From NCBI GenBank assembly GCA_964645585.1, contig CAZYAN010000013.1:1-64000 (forward strand): a stretch of DNA of 64,000 bases. The letters run 5' to 3'. Both the position numbers and the translations under genes were made by a program. The number at the start of each line of letters is the position of its first letter. Within the stretch, counting starts at the first letter, position 1. Positions 43,553-52,305 of this stretch are shown here, piece by piece. The stretch is from DATGSL01 sp964645585. Its GTDB lineage: Bacteria > Verrucomicrobiota > Verrucomicrobiia > Opitutales > T3Sed10-336. Below the pieces are notes generated by a model. It had not been told where the DNA came from. It worked only from the letters and a program-made list of their open reading frames with translations, and searched no databases.

Positions 43553-44949
43553 TGAAGATCAAAATCCAAGCAATCGTGGCTGCCCTGTTTCTTCTCCCCC
43601 TGGTCATTGCGTCAGCCGCGTTGAATATTCGCGACTTTGGGGCGGTTGGCGACGGCGAAACCGATGACACGGAGGCGATCGAGCGCGCGGTCGCCGAAGG
43701 GGAGGGCGTTATCCAATTTTCGAAGGGGGATTACCGGATTACCCGCACGATCGAGGTGCGTCTCGACGAAGGGCGGCGGATCAGTCTGGATGGAGAATCC
43801 GGCAGCGGGCGAGTCTTGATGGCGGGGCCGGGGCCGGCGTTTCGTTTTATTGGAACCCATGACGGCACCGCGCTTGCGACGACGTTCGCCCAAGGAGTTC
43901 TGAGCCGCGAGCGGATGCCGCGGATCACCGGCTTGGAAGTTTTTGGCGCTCACCCGGAGGCTGATGGCTTGGAATTTGTCCGAACAATGCAGGCGATTGT
44001 CTCGAATGTCTTGATTCGTGATGTTCGCGTGGGGATCCGTTTTACCGAGCGAAACCGCAACGTAATCATCGACTCCGGCCATATCTACAATTGCGCGCAA
44101 GTCGGAATTTTATTCGACGAGGTCAACCTTCACCAAGCTGTCATTACGAGCAGCCATATCAGCTACAATAAAGGCGGCGGCATCGTAATTCGCGGCGGCG
44201 CGGTTCGAAATGTACAGATCACGGGCAACGATATCGAATACAACTACGACGAGGAGGCCGGGGAATCGAACGACGTTTTGATCGACGTCAGCCAAGGCGG
44301 CAGCGTCCGGGAAGGCACAATTGTCAGCAATACCATTCAGGCTCGCTACAGTCCCGGCGGCGCGAATATCCGTTTCCGCGGAAACCCGAAAGACCCCGCC
44401 AAGATCGGATTTTGGAGTATTTCGGGGAATCATATCAGCAATCAGCGGGTCAATATTCATATCGACAGCGCCCGCGGAATCTCGATATCGGGCAACGACT
44501 TTATCCTCGGCCGGGATCAGACGCTGCTGATCGAAAACAGCCGGCATATTTCGTTTTCCGGAAACGTTTCCGATTATAATCCCGATTACTACCGGAACCC
44601 TCTTTACGCCGGAACGGAGAACGGCATCGCGATCCGTGACTCCGAGGGGATCACGTTGAGCAGTTTTATTCTCGATGGCGCAGAGCAGGGAAGTTTGAAA
44701 GAGGGCGGCGCGGTAGAGATTTCCGGGAGCCGGAATATCACGATTGCCGCGAGTCAAATCCTCAACTTCGCCCATCGCGGCATCTGGGTCTCCGGGAGCG
44801 AGAATATCCGCGTCGCGGGCAATATCATCCTTGGAAAAACCGAAAGTCACGCGCCGGCCGTCACTGTCGCAAAAGACGTAAAAGGGGCCGTCATCCGCGA
44901 CAACATCACTCGCGAAAACGAAGTTGCCGCGGAAGGGGAGCCGGATTGA
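43552..44949 (+). CDS. Secreted right-handed parallel beta-helix protein
   Basis: 465 residues. The signal peptide is about 1-23 (AIVAALFLLPLVIASAA). The mature start LNIRDFGAVGDGETDDTEAI is the classic opening of pectate-lyase-3/GH28-type beta-helices. Many helical coils follow, with NxI-type ladder motifs (IYNCAQVGILFDEV, VQITGNDIEYNYD, WSISGNHISNQRVNIHI, ISISGNDFILGRDQ). No GH28 catalytic Asp triplet is evident, so a lyase, epimerase or tailspike-like binding role remains open. The start is the ATG overlapping the mini-ORF stop. Confidence 0.9.
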   Translation: MKIKIQAIVAALFLLPLVIASAALNIRDFGAVGDGETDDTEAIERAVAEGEGVIQFSKGDYRITRTIEVRLDEGRRISLDGESGSGRVLMAGPGPAFRFIGTHDGTALATTFAQGVLSRERMPRITGLEVFGAHPEADGLEFVRTMQAIVSNVLIRDVRVGIRFTERNRNVIIDSGHIYNCAQVGILFDEVNLHQAVITSSHISYNKGGGIVIRGGAVRNVQITGNDIEYNYDEEAGESNDVLIDVSQGGSVREGTIVSNTIQARYSPGGANIRFRGNPKDPAKIGFWSISGNHISNQRVNIHIDSARGISISGNDFILGRDQTLLIENSRHISFSGNVSDYNPDYYRNPLYAGTENGIAIRDSEGITLSSFILDGAEQGSLKEGGAVEISGSRNITIAASQILNFAHRGIWVSGSENIRVAGNIILGKTESHAPAVTVAKDVKGAVIRDNITRENEVAAEGEPD

Positions 44950-45009
44950 AAAGAACGAATATCCCGGACACCCGCGGGTTGCTGGCAGCTGGAGGCTGGC
45001 TTGAGCCGA

Positions 45010-45195
45010 TTACTCGCGACGGGCAGACCGGGAAACCCGACGGGAGACGATCAAAGCGGCGAGGCCCAAGGCGCCGATAATGCCATAGGTGGAAGGTTCG
45101 GGAACCGGAGTAAACGCGGGATTAAACTGGAGTCCGCCAACGAGTACGGCCGCCGGGTTTTCACCGTTTGGGTTTCGAGCGTTACTCGCGCTGAC
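45010..45195 (-). pseudogene. Remnant of a PEP-CTERM sorted protein
   Basis: An open 61-codon frame with no start codon, bounded upstream by an in-frame TAA at 45196-45198 and ending at TAA 45010-45012. Its translation ends with a textbook PEP-CTERM signal: VPEPSTYGIIGALGLAALIV followed by SRR and a basic tail. The upstream residues (NARNPNGENPAAVLVGGL) also look like the end of a typical PEP-CTERM secreted protein. Only 41 nt separate it from the upstream HAD gene on the same strand, so most of the gene is gone. Implies an exosortase (EpsH/XrtA-type) system elsewhere in this genome. Confidence 0.8.
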
Positions 45196-45236
45196 TTAGA
45201 GTTTGTTAATTCGCGAATAGGGCCGCACTGTGCGGA

Positions 45237-45908
45237 TCAGCGGGTTGCGGCGGTTTCAGGTTCAAGGCCGAAGCCGTGGTGGCCGAGCTCGTAAAAATCA
45301 GTGAAAACCGCGTCGGCGCCGGCTTCGAGCAGCTGGTTGCGGCTGTGCGTGCCGGTGGTGACGCAGTAGCTTGGCATGCCGACGCCGCGTGCGGCGGCGA
45401 CGTCCCATGACGAATCGCCGACGAGGCAGGTAGTCGCGGCAGTTGCCCCAAGTTCCGTGAGGACATGCTGGGCGAAGCGGGGATCCGGTTTGCGGTACGG
45501 GGTATCGTGCGAGCCGAAAACGGCGTCCAAGTACTGCGTCAGGCCGAGATGATCGCAGATAGCCCGGGATCCCGGACCTTGTTTGTTTGTGAAAACCGCG
45601 AGCTGAACGCCGCGTTCCTTGAGTGCCGGCAGCAACCATTCCACACCGGGCAAAACCGTCACATCATCCAGAAAGATTTCGGAAAAGTGCTGGCGGTAGA
45701 TCCGCACCGCGTCTTGATAAACGGCCGAATCGACCAGTTCTTTCATCGTCACCTCGAATGATCCGCCAACCGAGCGTTTCACCGCGTCGTAGTCGAGCTC
45801 GGGGAGGCCGAGTGTGCGGAACGTGTGCGCGTAGCAGCGGTAAATGACGTTGAAGTGGTCGATCAACGTACCGTCGAGGTCGAAGAGGATGGTTTTGAAA
45901 TTTTTCAC
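45237..45908 (-). CDS. HAD-family hydrolase, phosphoglycolate phosphatase-like
   Basis: 223 residues. HAD motifs are FDLDGTLIDH (I), VFTNKQ (II), KPDP (III Lys) and VGDSSWDVAAARG (IV), with a helical cap between I and II, the Gph/PGMB subfamily layout. Substrate could be 2-phosphoglycolate, pyrophosphate or another small phosphate ester. The start ATG is at 45908; divergent from the glycosylase gene by 133 nt. Confidence 0.88.
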   Translation of the reverse strand: MKNFKTILFDLDGTLIDHFNVIYRCYAHTFRTLGLPELDYDAVKRSVGGSFEVTMKELVDSAVYQDAVRIYRQHFSEIFLDDVTVLPGVEWLLPALKERGVQLAVFTNKQGPGSRAICDHLGLTQYLDAVFGSHDTPYRKPDPRFAQHVLTELGATAATTCLVGDSSWDVAAARGVGMPSYCVTTGTHSRNQLLEAGADAVFTDFYELGHHGFGLEPETAATR

Positions 45909-46041
45909 GGACGAAGCAAGAGGCTAGGCTTTTGGCGTGGAAGATCAAAACGGAAAGTGACAGCATTGGTCCCTTTCTTGATTTTCTGGCGAATCGGGCA
46001 AAAGTGGCGGTCTGGGCAGACTCGTCTCTTTTTTCTTTTCG

Positions 46042-46650
46042 ATGACCGGCAACACGACAGCGACCAGAATCCTGACAGAAGAATTTTATAATCGGCCGAC
46101 GCTTGAAGTGACGCGCGGCCTTTTGGGCAAGCATTTGGTGCGGCGGTTCGATGACGGGACCGAGATCGCGTGGGCGATTCAAGAAGTTGAGGCCTATGAC
46201 GGTTGCGACGATCGTGCCTCTCACGCGAGCCGGGGTGTGACCCCGCGAACGGAGGTCATGTATGGGGCGCCGGGTTTTTTTTACGTCTACTTTTGTTACG
46301 GGATTCATTGGCTGCTGAACGTGGTGACGGGGCCGAAGGGGTATCCGGCGGCGATCCTGATTCGAGGTGCCGGTGCGATTTCCGGGCCTGCACGTTTGAC
46401 GAAGGCCCTTTCGATCGACGGCAGTTTCAACCGGCGGTCGGCGACGGAAGGTGAAGGTCTCTGGATTGAAGACCGCGGATTGCGAGTTCCGGCGGGGGAA
46501 ATCGCGCGAACGCCCCGCGTCGGTGTGGCTTACGCCGGCCCGGTGTGGTCAGCGAAGCCGTATCGTTTTGTGTGGATGACCCAAGCTCCCGAATCGGCGG
46601 ACGGAAAAACCAGGCGCGGGGCAACGGCCCGAAGGAAATCCGGCCGGTGA
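46042..46650 (+). CDS. 3-methyladenine DNA glycosylase (AAG/MPG family)
   Basis: Base-excision repair enzyme that removes alkylated purines. The 202 residues match the mammalian-type AAG family: FYNRPTLEVTRGLLGKHLVR, the catalytic-Glu region VEAYDGCDDRASHASRG, MYGAPGFFYVYFCYGIHWLLNVV and ILIRGAG. The C-terminal 25 residues are basic and low in conservation. A terminator was not seen. Confidence 0.94.
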   Translation: MTGNTTATRILTEEFYNRPTLEVTRGLLGKHLVRRFDDGTEIAWAIQEVEAYDGCDDRASHASRGVTPRTEVMYGAPGFFYVYFCYGIHWLLNVVTGPKGYPAAILIRGAGAISGPARLTKALSIDGSFNRRSATEGEGLWIEDRGLRVPAGEIARTPRVGVAYAGPVWSAKPYRFVWMTQAPESADGKTRRGATARRKSGR

Positions 46651-46898
46651 ACTCGTTCTTTGAGGTTGCTGTCTTGGCGGAACGGTGTAAATTTGGCAGC
46701 CAATGAGCCAAGCAGAAGTCCTTCCACGACCGTTGTGCCTTTGTGTGAGTGAACGGATCTACCCCCGCGGGAGAGGACGAGGAAGCGTCGATTAATATTT
46801 TGTCTTTTCCTGCTCCGTGCCGCAAACGATTGATGATCTTGATGCTTGCCGCCTTCTCGTCCTGTCGAATTGTTGCCGGTCGGTGCGTACGGTCCGCG
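46651..46898. other. Gene-free stretch before the kinase promoter
   Basis: The 389-nt gap from the glycosylase stop to the kinase start holds no supported gene. A 65-codon GTG frame at 46749-46946 is present but lacks a ribosome site and structure. The kinase promoter candidate lies at 46899-46927. Confidence 0.5.
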
Positions 46899-46927
46899 TT
46901 GCCTGAAAAGAAGGATTTTGCTAGTAT
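46899..46927 (+). promoter_or_regulatory. Sigma-70-like promoter for the hybrid kinase
   Basis: TTGCCT (46899-46904) and TAGTAT (46922-46927) are separated by exactly 17 nt. It would give a leader of roughly 105 nt before the ATG at 47040. Confidence 0.5.
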
Positions 46928-47039
46928 CCGGCAGGAGAGTCGCTGAAACGGAGCAAGCTGAATTATTGTCGACCGATGGGATCACTGCACGAAAACCTGC
47001 CGACGCTAATTGTGGCGACGCCTTGAGAGTAAATATCCG

Positions 47040-49511
47040 ATGGCTTTAAGCGAAGTTGGAGATCGTCAAGTGATACGATTACGTGGACCGGTTAACCAGC
47101 GAGTTCGCAATCGAGCTATTATGTCGAGGGAAGAGAAACCTGATCAATTGGAAAAGCGAATTTTGGTGTGCGTGGCCGATCGGGCGGAATCCGAGCAGGT
47201 GGTGTCTCTCCTGGAACGGTATGGATTCGTCGCGAAGGCATGCGCGGGATTATCGAGCTTTTGCGAGGAGATGGAATCAGGCGCGGGCGCGGCTTATCTG
47301 AGCGACGATGTTTTGCAGGGAGAAGCGCTTTCGAAACTGATGCGGAAAGTCGTTCAGCAGCCGCCATGGTCCGACCTGCCGCTGATCATGGCGACGGGGG
47401 GCGATACGCTTCCCGCGTGTCTGAAGGCGCTTGAATCCACGCGGAGCGGCGGAAATATCATGCTGATCGACCGGCCGATCCAGGAAGCGAAACTGATTCA
47501 TGCGGTGCGGATTGCTCTGCAGGCCCGTCGGCGGCAGTACGACGTGCGCGACCTGCTCGAGCAGCGGGAAGCCATTCTTGCCGGCGTGCAGGATCCCTTT
47601 GTCCTGCTCGACAACAATTTTCGTTTTATCTACGCCAATGAAAAGGCGCTGGAGGTGCGGCGGCACCCGTTGGAGGAGCTGCTGGGCAGGGTCAAATGGG
47701 AAGTTTTTCCTGAACTCGTTGGCAGTCCGTATTATCAGGCGGTAGTTGAGGCGGCGGAGAAGAAGGAGATGCGGCGTGTGGAGTACCGCGATCCAGTCAG
47801 CGGCCGCTGGTATGAGTGCCGCATTTATCCATCGCGCGCGGGTCTATCGATGATCGCGAGTGATATTACGGAGCGCCGTGATGCGGAAGAAGCTTTGCGG
47901 CGGAGTGAGGAGCGTTTCCGGTTGATCGTCGAGAGCGCGGTCGAATACGCGATTTTCAGTATGGACCGCGATTTGCGGATCACGTCGTGGAATGCCGGCG
48001 CCGAGCGGCTCCTTGGCTACAGTGAGGACGAGATCCTCGGCAAGCCGCTCGCGATTATCTATACCGATGAGGACCGGGAGAAGGATTTGCCGGGTCGAGA
48101 AGCGGGGCGGGCGCGGACGGAAGGCCAAGGTGACGATGAACGCTGGCATTTGCGCAAAGACGGCAGCAAGTTTTGGGCGAGCGGACAAGTGTCGCCGATG
48201 ATGGATGAGAACGGCGAGGTCATCGGCTACGTTAAAATTCTACGCGACTATACAGGTCGAAAGCGTGCCGAGACTTGGCTGCGGGCGTTGAATGAGACGC
48301 TCGAAAAGCGAGTCGAGGAACGAACCGCGGAGGCGGAGCATCGGGCGACGCAATTGCAAATGCTTGCGGGTCAGCTCACGGAGGTTGAAGAGCATGAGCG
48401 ACGGCGGCTCGCCGAGATGCTCCACGATCACCTGCAGCAGATTCTCGTCGCGGCGAAGATGCAGGTGGGAATGCTGGCACAGAACCGAAACGAAGGGCAA
48501 CTGGCTGAGGGGCTTCAGCGGGTCGACAGTCTGCTGGAGCGTTCGATTGAGGCTTCGCGCTCATTGACCGTGGAACTGAGCCCTCCGATTCTTTACGATG
48601 CCGGTCTGGGCCCTGCCTTGCTCTGGCTGGCACGGCGAATGTTCGAGAACCATGGACTGGAAGTATCCGTTGAGGGCGAGGAGGATTCGGGTCCGGAACT
48701 CGAAAATCTGCGGGCCTTCCTGTTTCAGGCTGTTCGCGAGCTGCTCTTCAACATCGTCAAGCACGCCGGTGTGAATCAGGCGTACGTCAAACTCGCGCGG
48801 ATCAACGGCGACACGGAAGTCTGCGTTCGTGACGAAGGCGTCGGTTTTGATCATAATCCATCGCACGCTTTTCAGAGCAAGGACGCCGGTTTCGGACTGT
48901 TCAGCATCGCGGAGCGCGTCGGCCTTCTCGGCGGATCGATGAAAATTGAAGCCGCGCCCGGCAAAGGAACTAACGTTTGTGTGCGCGTTCGGCATCATGC
49001 GCCGAGTCTTACCGCCCGCGAGAGAGGGATTCGGAAGCCGGACAGGACCGAGACGAGACTGGTTGAAGAAAGTTTGGCAGCCGCGAGCGGTGAAACGGGC
49101 CGGATCCGGATTTTGCTGGCGGATGATCACAAGATCCTCCGGGAAGGTTTGGCAGGTCTGCTGCGGGAGCAAATGGATTTCGATGTCGTCAGTGAGGCTT
49201 CAGACGGCCAAATGGCAGTGGAACTCGCCCGGGAAACCAATCCGGATGTCGTCATCATGGATGTCAGTATGCCGCGGTTGAACGGGGTCGAAGCGACGAG
49301 GATCATCACGGCGGAAATGCCTCGTGTGCGTGTAATCGGTCTTTCGATGCATGCCCAGGAGGATATGGCTGATGCGATGCGCAAAGCGGGCGCGGTGGGA
49401 TACGTGACAAAAGGCGCGCCATCAGAAATATTGACCGCGGCGATCCGCGATGCCGCCGTGGTACGCCCGCGCCCCGCGCATGCTCGCTCCGGAAGCTACG
49501 GACAGCACTGA
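47040..49511 (+). CDS. Hybrid sensor histidine kinase with C-terminal receiver
   Basis: About 823 residues, soluble, no membrane helix. Order: a receiver-like N-terminal domain (about 40-170) with a diverged phosphoacceptor region (AAYLSDDVLQGEAL) and DRP in place of the Lys-Pro motif; two PAS domains (about 185-280 and 290-415); a HisKA_3/NarX-type dimerisation domain with His462 (MLHDHLQQ); a HATPase_c domain (ELLFNIVKHAG, VRDEGVGFDH, GFGLFSIAERVGLLGG); and a canonical receiver with Asp741 (VVIMDVSMPRLNG). No HTH follows the receiver, so it must phosphorelay to another protein. Signal unknown. Start could also be ATG 47121. Confidence 0.92.
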   Translation: MALSEVGDRQVIRLRGPVNQRVRNRAIMSREEKPDQLEKRILVCVADRAESEQVVSLLERYGFVAKACAGLSSFCEEMESGAGAAYLSDDVLQGEALSKLMRKVVQQPPWSDLPLIMATGGDTLPACLKALESTRSGGNIMLIDRPIQEAKLIHAVRIALQARRRQYDVRDLLEQREAILAGVQDPFVLLDNNFRFIYANEKALEVRRHPLEELLGRVKWEVFPELVGSPYYQAVVEAAEKKEMRRVEYRDPVSGRWYECRIYPSRAGLSMIASDITERRDAEEALRRSEERFRLIVESAVEYAIFSMDRDLRITSWNAGAERLLGYSEDEILGKPLAIIYTDEDREKDLPGREAGRARTEGQGDDERWHLRKDGSKFWASGQVSPMMDENGEVIGYVKILRDYTGRKRAETWLRALNETLEKRVEERTAEAEHRATQLQMLAGQLTEVEEHERRRLAEMLHDHLQQILVAAKMQVGMLAQNRNEGQLAEGLQRVDSLLERSIEASRSLTVELSPPILYDAGLGPALLWLARRMFENHGLEVSVEGEEDSGPELENLRAFLFQAVRELLFNIVKHAGVNQAYVKLARINGDTEVCVRDEGVGFDHNPSHAFQSKDAGFGLFSIAERVGLLGGSMKIEAAPGKGTNVCVRVRHHAPSLTARERGIRKPDRTETRLVEESLAAASGETGRIRILLADDHKILREGLAGLLREQMDFDVVSEASDGQMAVELARETNPDVVIMDVSMPRLNGVEATRIITAEMPRVRVIGLSMHAQEDMADAMRKAGAVGYVTKGAPSEILTAAIRDAAVVRPRPAHARSGSYGQH

Positions 49512-49601
49512 TTTCTTTGGAGGCGGTTCTAATCCCGGGAGATCGCGATCACCAAATCGGAGATTGCGCAACCCTGGCGAGAACCGTATTCTGCTGGTGA
49601 G

Positions 49602-50045
49602 ATGGGCCTTTTGAGTCAGCTTTCGTGTGCGCCGCTGGAGGCTGGCGAAACCGTTTCGCCGGACGAGGAGATCGCTGAATTGCATCCGCTGATCCCGGCG
49701 TGGAAGGTCGTTCGCGACGGGAAAGTTCGAAAGCTTCAGTATCGATTTCTTTTTGACCGGGAGCAGACGGCCGATCGTTTTTTATCGAAACTGCGCGAAT
49801 TGGCCGAAGAGGAGAATCACCATCCGGAAATCCGCCGGGAAGGCAAGGATGTGACGGTGGAGTGGTGGACGCACGTTTTGGGAGGGCTGCACCCGAACGA
49901 CTTTATCATGGCGGCGAAGACGGAGGGTCTTTACACGGTTGCCAAAGTCGGTGCGGCAGTTGCGACGACGACGGACACGAACCTTCCGACTTTGTACGAG
50001 ATCCCGCGCTTCCGTCATATCGGTGCCCGTCGCAAAGCCGGGTAA
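49602..50045 (+). CDS. Pterin-4a-carbinolamine dehydratase family protein
   Basis: 147 residues; the family dehydrates 4a-hydroxytetrahydrobiopterin during pterin recycling. The signature is visible: EENHHPEIRREGKDVTVEWWTHVLGGLHPNDFI contains the ENHHP and THxxxGLxxxDF elements. The N-terminus and a C-terminal tail of about 40 residues extend beyond the usual 95-110 residues. No aromatic amino acid hydroxylase is nearby, so the physiological role is uncertain. Confidence 0.87.
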   Translation: MGLLSQLSCAPLEAGETVSPDEEIAELHPLIPAWKVVRDGKVRKLQYRFLFDREQTADRFLSKLRELAEEENHHPEIRREGKDVTVEWWTHVLGGLHPNDFIMAAKTEGLYTVAKVGAAVATTTDTNLPTLYEIPRFRHIGARRKAG

Positions 50046-50084
50046 TCGGGGCGCGGAGGGGTCGGTTTGGCGCGCTAGTTTAGC

Positions 50085-50729
50085 CTACAGCCGGCGGACG
50101 ACGGCTTTGGCGACGCCTTGGACGATCAACTCGCTGACAGGATGAATTTCCGGGAATGCGGGGTTTTCGGCTTTGAGATAGGGGGGACAACCGGGCTGAT
50201 TGATGAAGCGCTTGAGGGTCGTCGCGCCATCGATCAGGGCGGCGACGATGTCATTATGGCGCGGCTCGCGCGGATCGAAGATGACGGTGTCGCCATCAAA
50301 TATGCCGGCATCAATCATACTTTCGCCACTGACGCGGAGAGCGAAGCAACGGGCCGAGCGATGGCTGCCGATGACGTCGATGCCGATTTGGATGCGGTCA
50401 ATGGCATCGCCCCGTTCGACACCGTCTGGATAACCGGCGGCGATGTTGCCGTAGACGGGAATCTCGACGACTTCGATTCGACCGCTCGGAGCAACGGCGT
50501 CAGGATCGTCGGCCAATGCGGGGTTGATACGGTAACTCCGTGCCTGGCCGGGGATGCGGACGAGGGCGCCTTTTTCTTCCAGCGCGCGCAGATGACCGGC
50601 GACCGCGTTTGTGCTTCGGAAACCGAACGCGTCTTGGATATTTCGAATGCTCGGCCAGTAACCGCAATCGCGCGAGAAGGCCTGCATGTATTGAAGGATC
50701 TCGTTCTGTCGACGGGTAAGCGGGTTCAT
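50085..50729 (-). CDS. lexA: LexA repressor
   Basis: SOS transcriptional repressor with self-cleavage stimulated by RecA. The 214 residues carry an N-terminal winged helix (LTRRQNEILQYMQAFSRDCG...SIRNIQDAFGFRSTNAV) and a C-terminal S24 peptidase domain: cleavage site Ala98-Gly99 (NIAAGYP), Ser137 (SGESMIDAGI) and Lys173 (TTLKRF). All catalytic parts are intact. A palindrome lies 17 nt upstream of the start, suggesting autoregulation. Confidence 0.97.
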   Translation of the reverse strand: MNPLTRRQNEILQYMQAFSRDCGYWPSIRNIQDAFGFRSTNAVAGHLRALEEKGALVRIPGQARSYRINPALADDPDAVAPSGRIEVVEIPVYGNIAAGYPDGVERGDAIDRIQIGIDVIGSHRSARCFALRVSGESMIDAGIFDGDTVIFDPREPRHNDIVAALIDGATTLKRFINQPGCPPYLKAENPAFPEIHPVSELIVQGVAKAVVRRL

Positions 50730-50745
50730 GGAGCCGCATTGAAAA

Positions 50746-50765
50746 TGAACATATGATCATGTTCA
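50746..50765. promoter_or_regulatory. Candidate LexA operator upstream of lexA
   Basis: TGAACAT (50746-50752) and ATGTTCA (50759-50765) are perfect 7-bp inverted arms with a 6-nt spacer, in the 64-nt gap between degP and lexA. The GAAC/GTTC half-sites resemble known LexA half-sites, but the spacing differs from the B. subtilis and E. coli boxes. On the minus strand one arm reads TTGAAC, which could be part of a -35. Confidence 0.5.
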
Positions 50766-50793
50766 AGCTCAATTTTTGCGGCTTCCGCGTTCC

Positions 50794-52236
50794 TTACGGA
50801 ACGGTGATGGTGATGAACCGGAAGGCGCCGCGATAGTAGATGTAAACCATGTTGCCGCCTTGGCGAAGGCTTGCGGCCGCGGTGCCGATGTCAGAAACCG
50901 GCTGCCGGTTGATCTCAAGGATGACCGCGCCGACCGGAAGCTGGTCGGCAAAAGGCGAGTCGGGCCGAATCTCCGTCACGACCAGCCCCTGTATGTCCGC
51001 TGGCAGGCTGAGCTGCTCTCGAAGCTCGGGGGTGACAGCCGAAACCGTCACGCCCTCCAAGAACCGGCCGGGGGCTGATGAGCCGGGCATCTCTCCGTCC
51101 TCGAGCCGCCCGAGCTCCACCTCGACGGATTGAAGTTCGCCGTCGCGATAAAATTCGATCCTGGCGGTGGTGCCTGGCCGCATTTGCGAAATGGTCAGCC
51201 GGAGGCCCAAGTCATCGGAGACGGGATTGCCGTCAACGGAGACGATGACGTCACCTGCTTGAAGACCAGCCTCGGCGGCCGGGCTGTCCGGAACGACCGT
51301 GCTGACCAGTGCGCCGCGAGGTTCGGGAACATTGAGCTGTTCCGCGAGTTCGGGCGTGAGCGCTTGCGGGCTCACCCCGAGAAAGCCGCGCTCGACAGTT
51401 CCCGTTTCCATCAGACTCTGCATGACGTTTCGAACCAGGTTGACGGGAATAGCGAAACCGATCCCGATGTTTCCGCCGGTCCGCGAAAGAATGGCGGTGT
51501 TGAGTCCGATGACGCGGCCTTCACCGTCGACGAGCGGACCGCCTGAGTTCCCCTGGTTAATGGCGGCGTCAGTCTGAATGAAGTTCTCGTAACCGCCCCA
51601 GCCGAGAATCCCCATTTGCCGGCGGCCTGTGGCGGAAATGATGCCCATCGTGACCGTTTGGCCGACGCCGAGCGGATTCCCGAGAGCGAAAACGATGTCT
51701 CCGACGCGGATTTGATCACTGTCAGCGAGGGTGGCCGCGGGCAGACTTTCGGCGTCGATTTTGAGAACCGCGACGTCGGTTTTGGGATCGGTTCCGACGA
51801 GGGTAGCCACATATTCGCGATCATCGTCCAGGGCGACTTTGATTTCGTTGGCGCCTTCCACCACGTGGTTGTTGGTCAACACATAACCATTCTCGCTCAC
51901 AATCACACCCGAACCGAGACCTTGCCGGATCTGTTCGCGATCCTGATGTTCGGGAACGCCGAAGAACCGCCGGAAAAACGGATCGTTTCCAAACGGGGAC
52001 CATGCGCGTTCGCGAACGACGCGTGTCGAAAAGACACTGACGATCGCCGGTCGTACTTGGTCGAGAACGTCGGCGTAACTTGTGACGACAGGAGCGTTGC
52101 TTCGATCGAGAGGTTTGTCGTCAATGGTTATGACAGCAAAATGAGAATCGCCGGCGAATTTCTCCTGATAAATCGCCTGGCCGCTAAGAACACCGAGAGC
52201 TACCAGAAGGAAGGTCGTGAGGATGCGAAGTCTCAT
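50794..52236 (-). CDS. degP: DegP/HtrA periplasmic serine protease
   Basis: Protease/chaperone for misfolded envelope proteins. The 480 residues start with a signal anchor (MRLRILTTFLLVALGVLSGQ), then the trypsin-like domain with His124 (LTNNHVVEG), Asp154 (TDVAVLK) and Ser231 (NQGNSGGP), and two PDZ domains (about 285-380 and 395-478). The LA loop (FFRRFFGVPEHQDREQI) resembles DegP/DegQ. The ATG at 52236 is preferred over codons extending to 52269. It is 64 nt upstream of lexA on the same strand. Confidence 0.95.
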   Translation of the reverse strand: MRLRILTTFLLVALGVLSGQAIYQEKFAGDSHFAVITIDDKPLDRSNAPVVTSYADVLDQVRPAIVSVFSTRVVRERAWSPFGNDPFFRRFFGVPEHQDREQIRQGLGSGVIVSENGYVLTNNHVVEGANEIKVALDDDREYVATLVGTDPKTDVAVLKIDAESLPAATLADSDQIRVGDIVFALGNPLGVGQTVTMGIISATGRRQMGILGWGGYENFIQTDAAINQGNSGGPLVDGEGRVIGLNTAILSRTGGNIGIGFAIPVNLVRNVMQSLMETGTVERGFLGVSPQALTPELAEQLNVPEPRGALVSTVVPDSPAAEAGLQAGDVIVSVDGNPVSDDLGLRLTISQMRPGTTARIEFYRDGELQSVEVELGRLEDGEMPGSSAPGRFLEGVTVSAVTPELREQLSLPADIQGLVVTEIRPDSPFADQLPVGAVILEINRQPVSDIGTAAASLRQGGNMVYIYYRGAFRFITITVP

Positions 52237-52305
52237 ATACTTTCTCGTTAATTGTTCGTGTGGATACATGGGCGAATCAAGCTGCCGCGAAAAGCGGGAA
52301 CAGTC

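Noticed and set aside
46749..46946. 65-codon GTG frame resembling a lipoprotein start
   Set aside because: No ribosome-binding site, and the Cys context is internal; the candidate kinase promoter lies within it.
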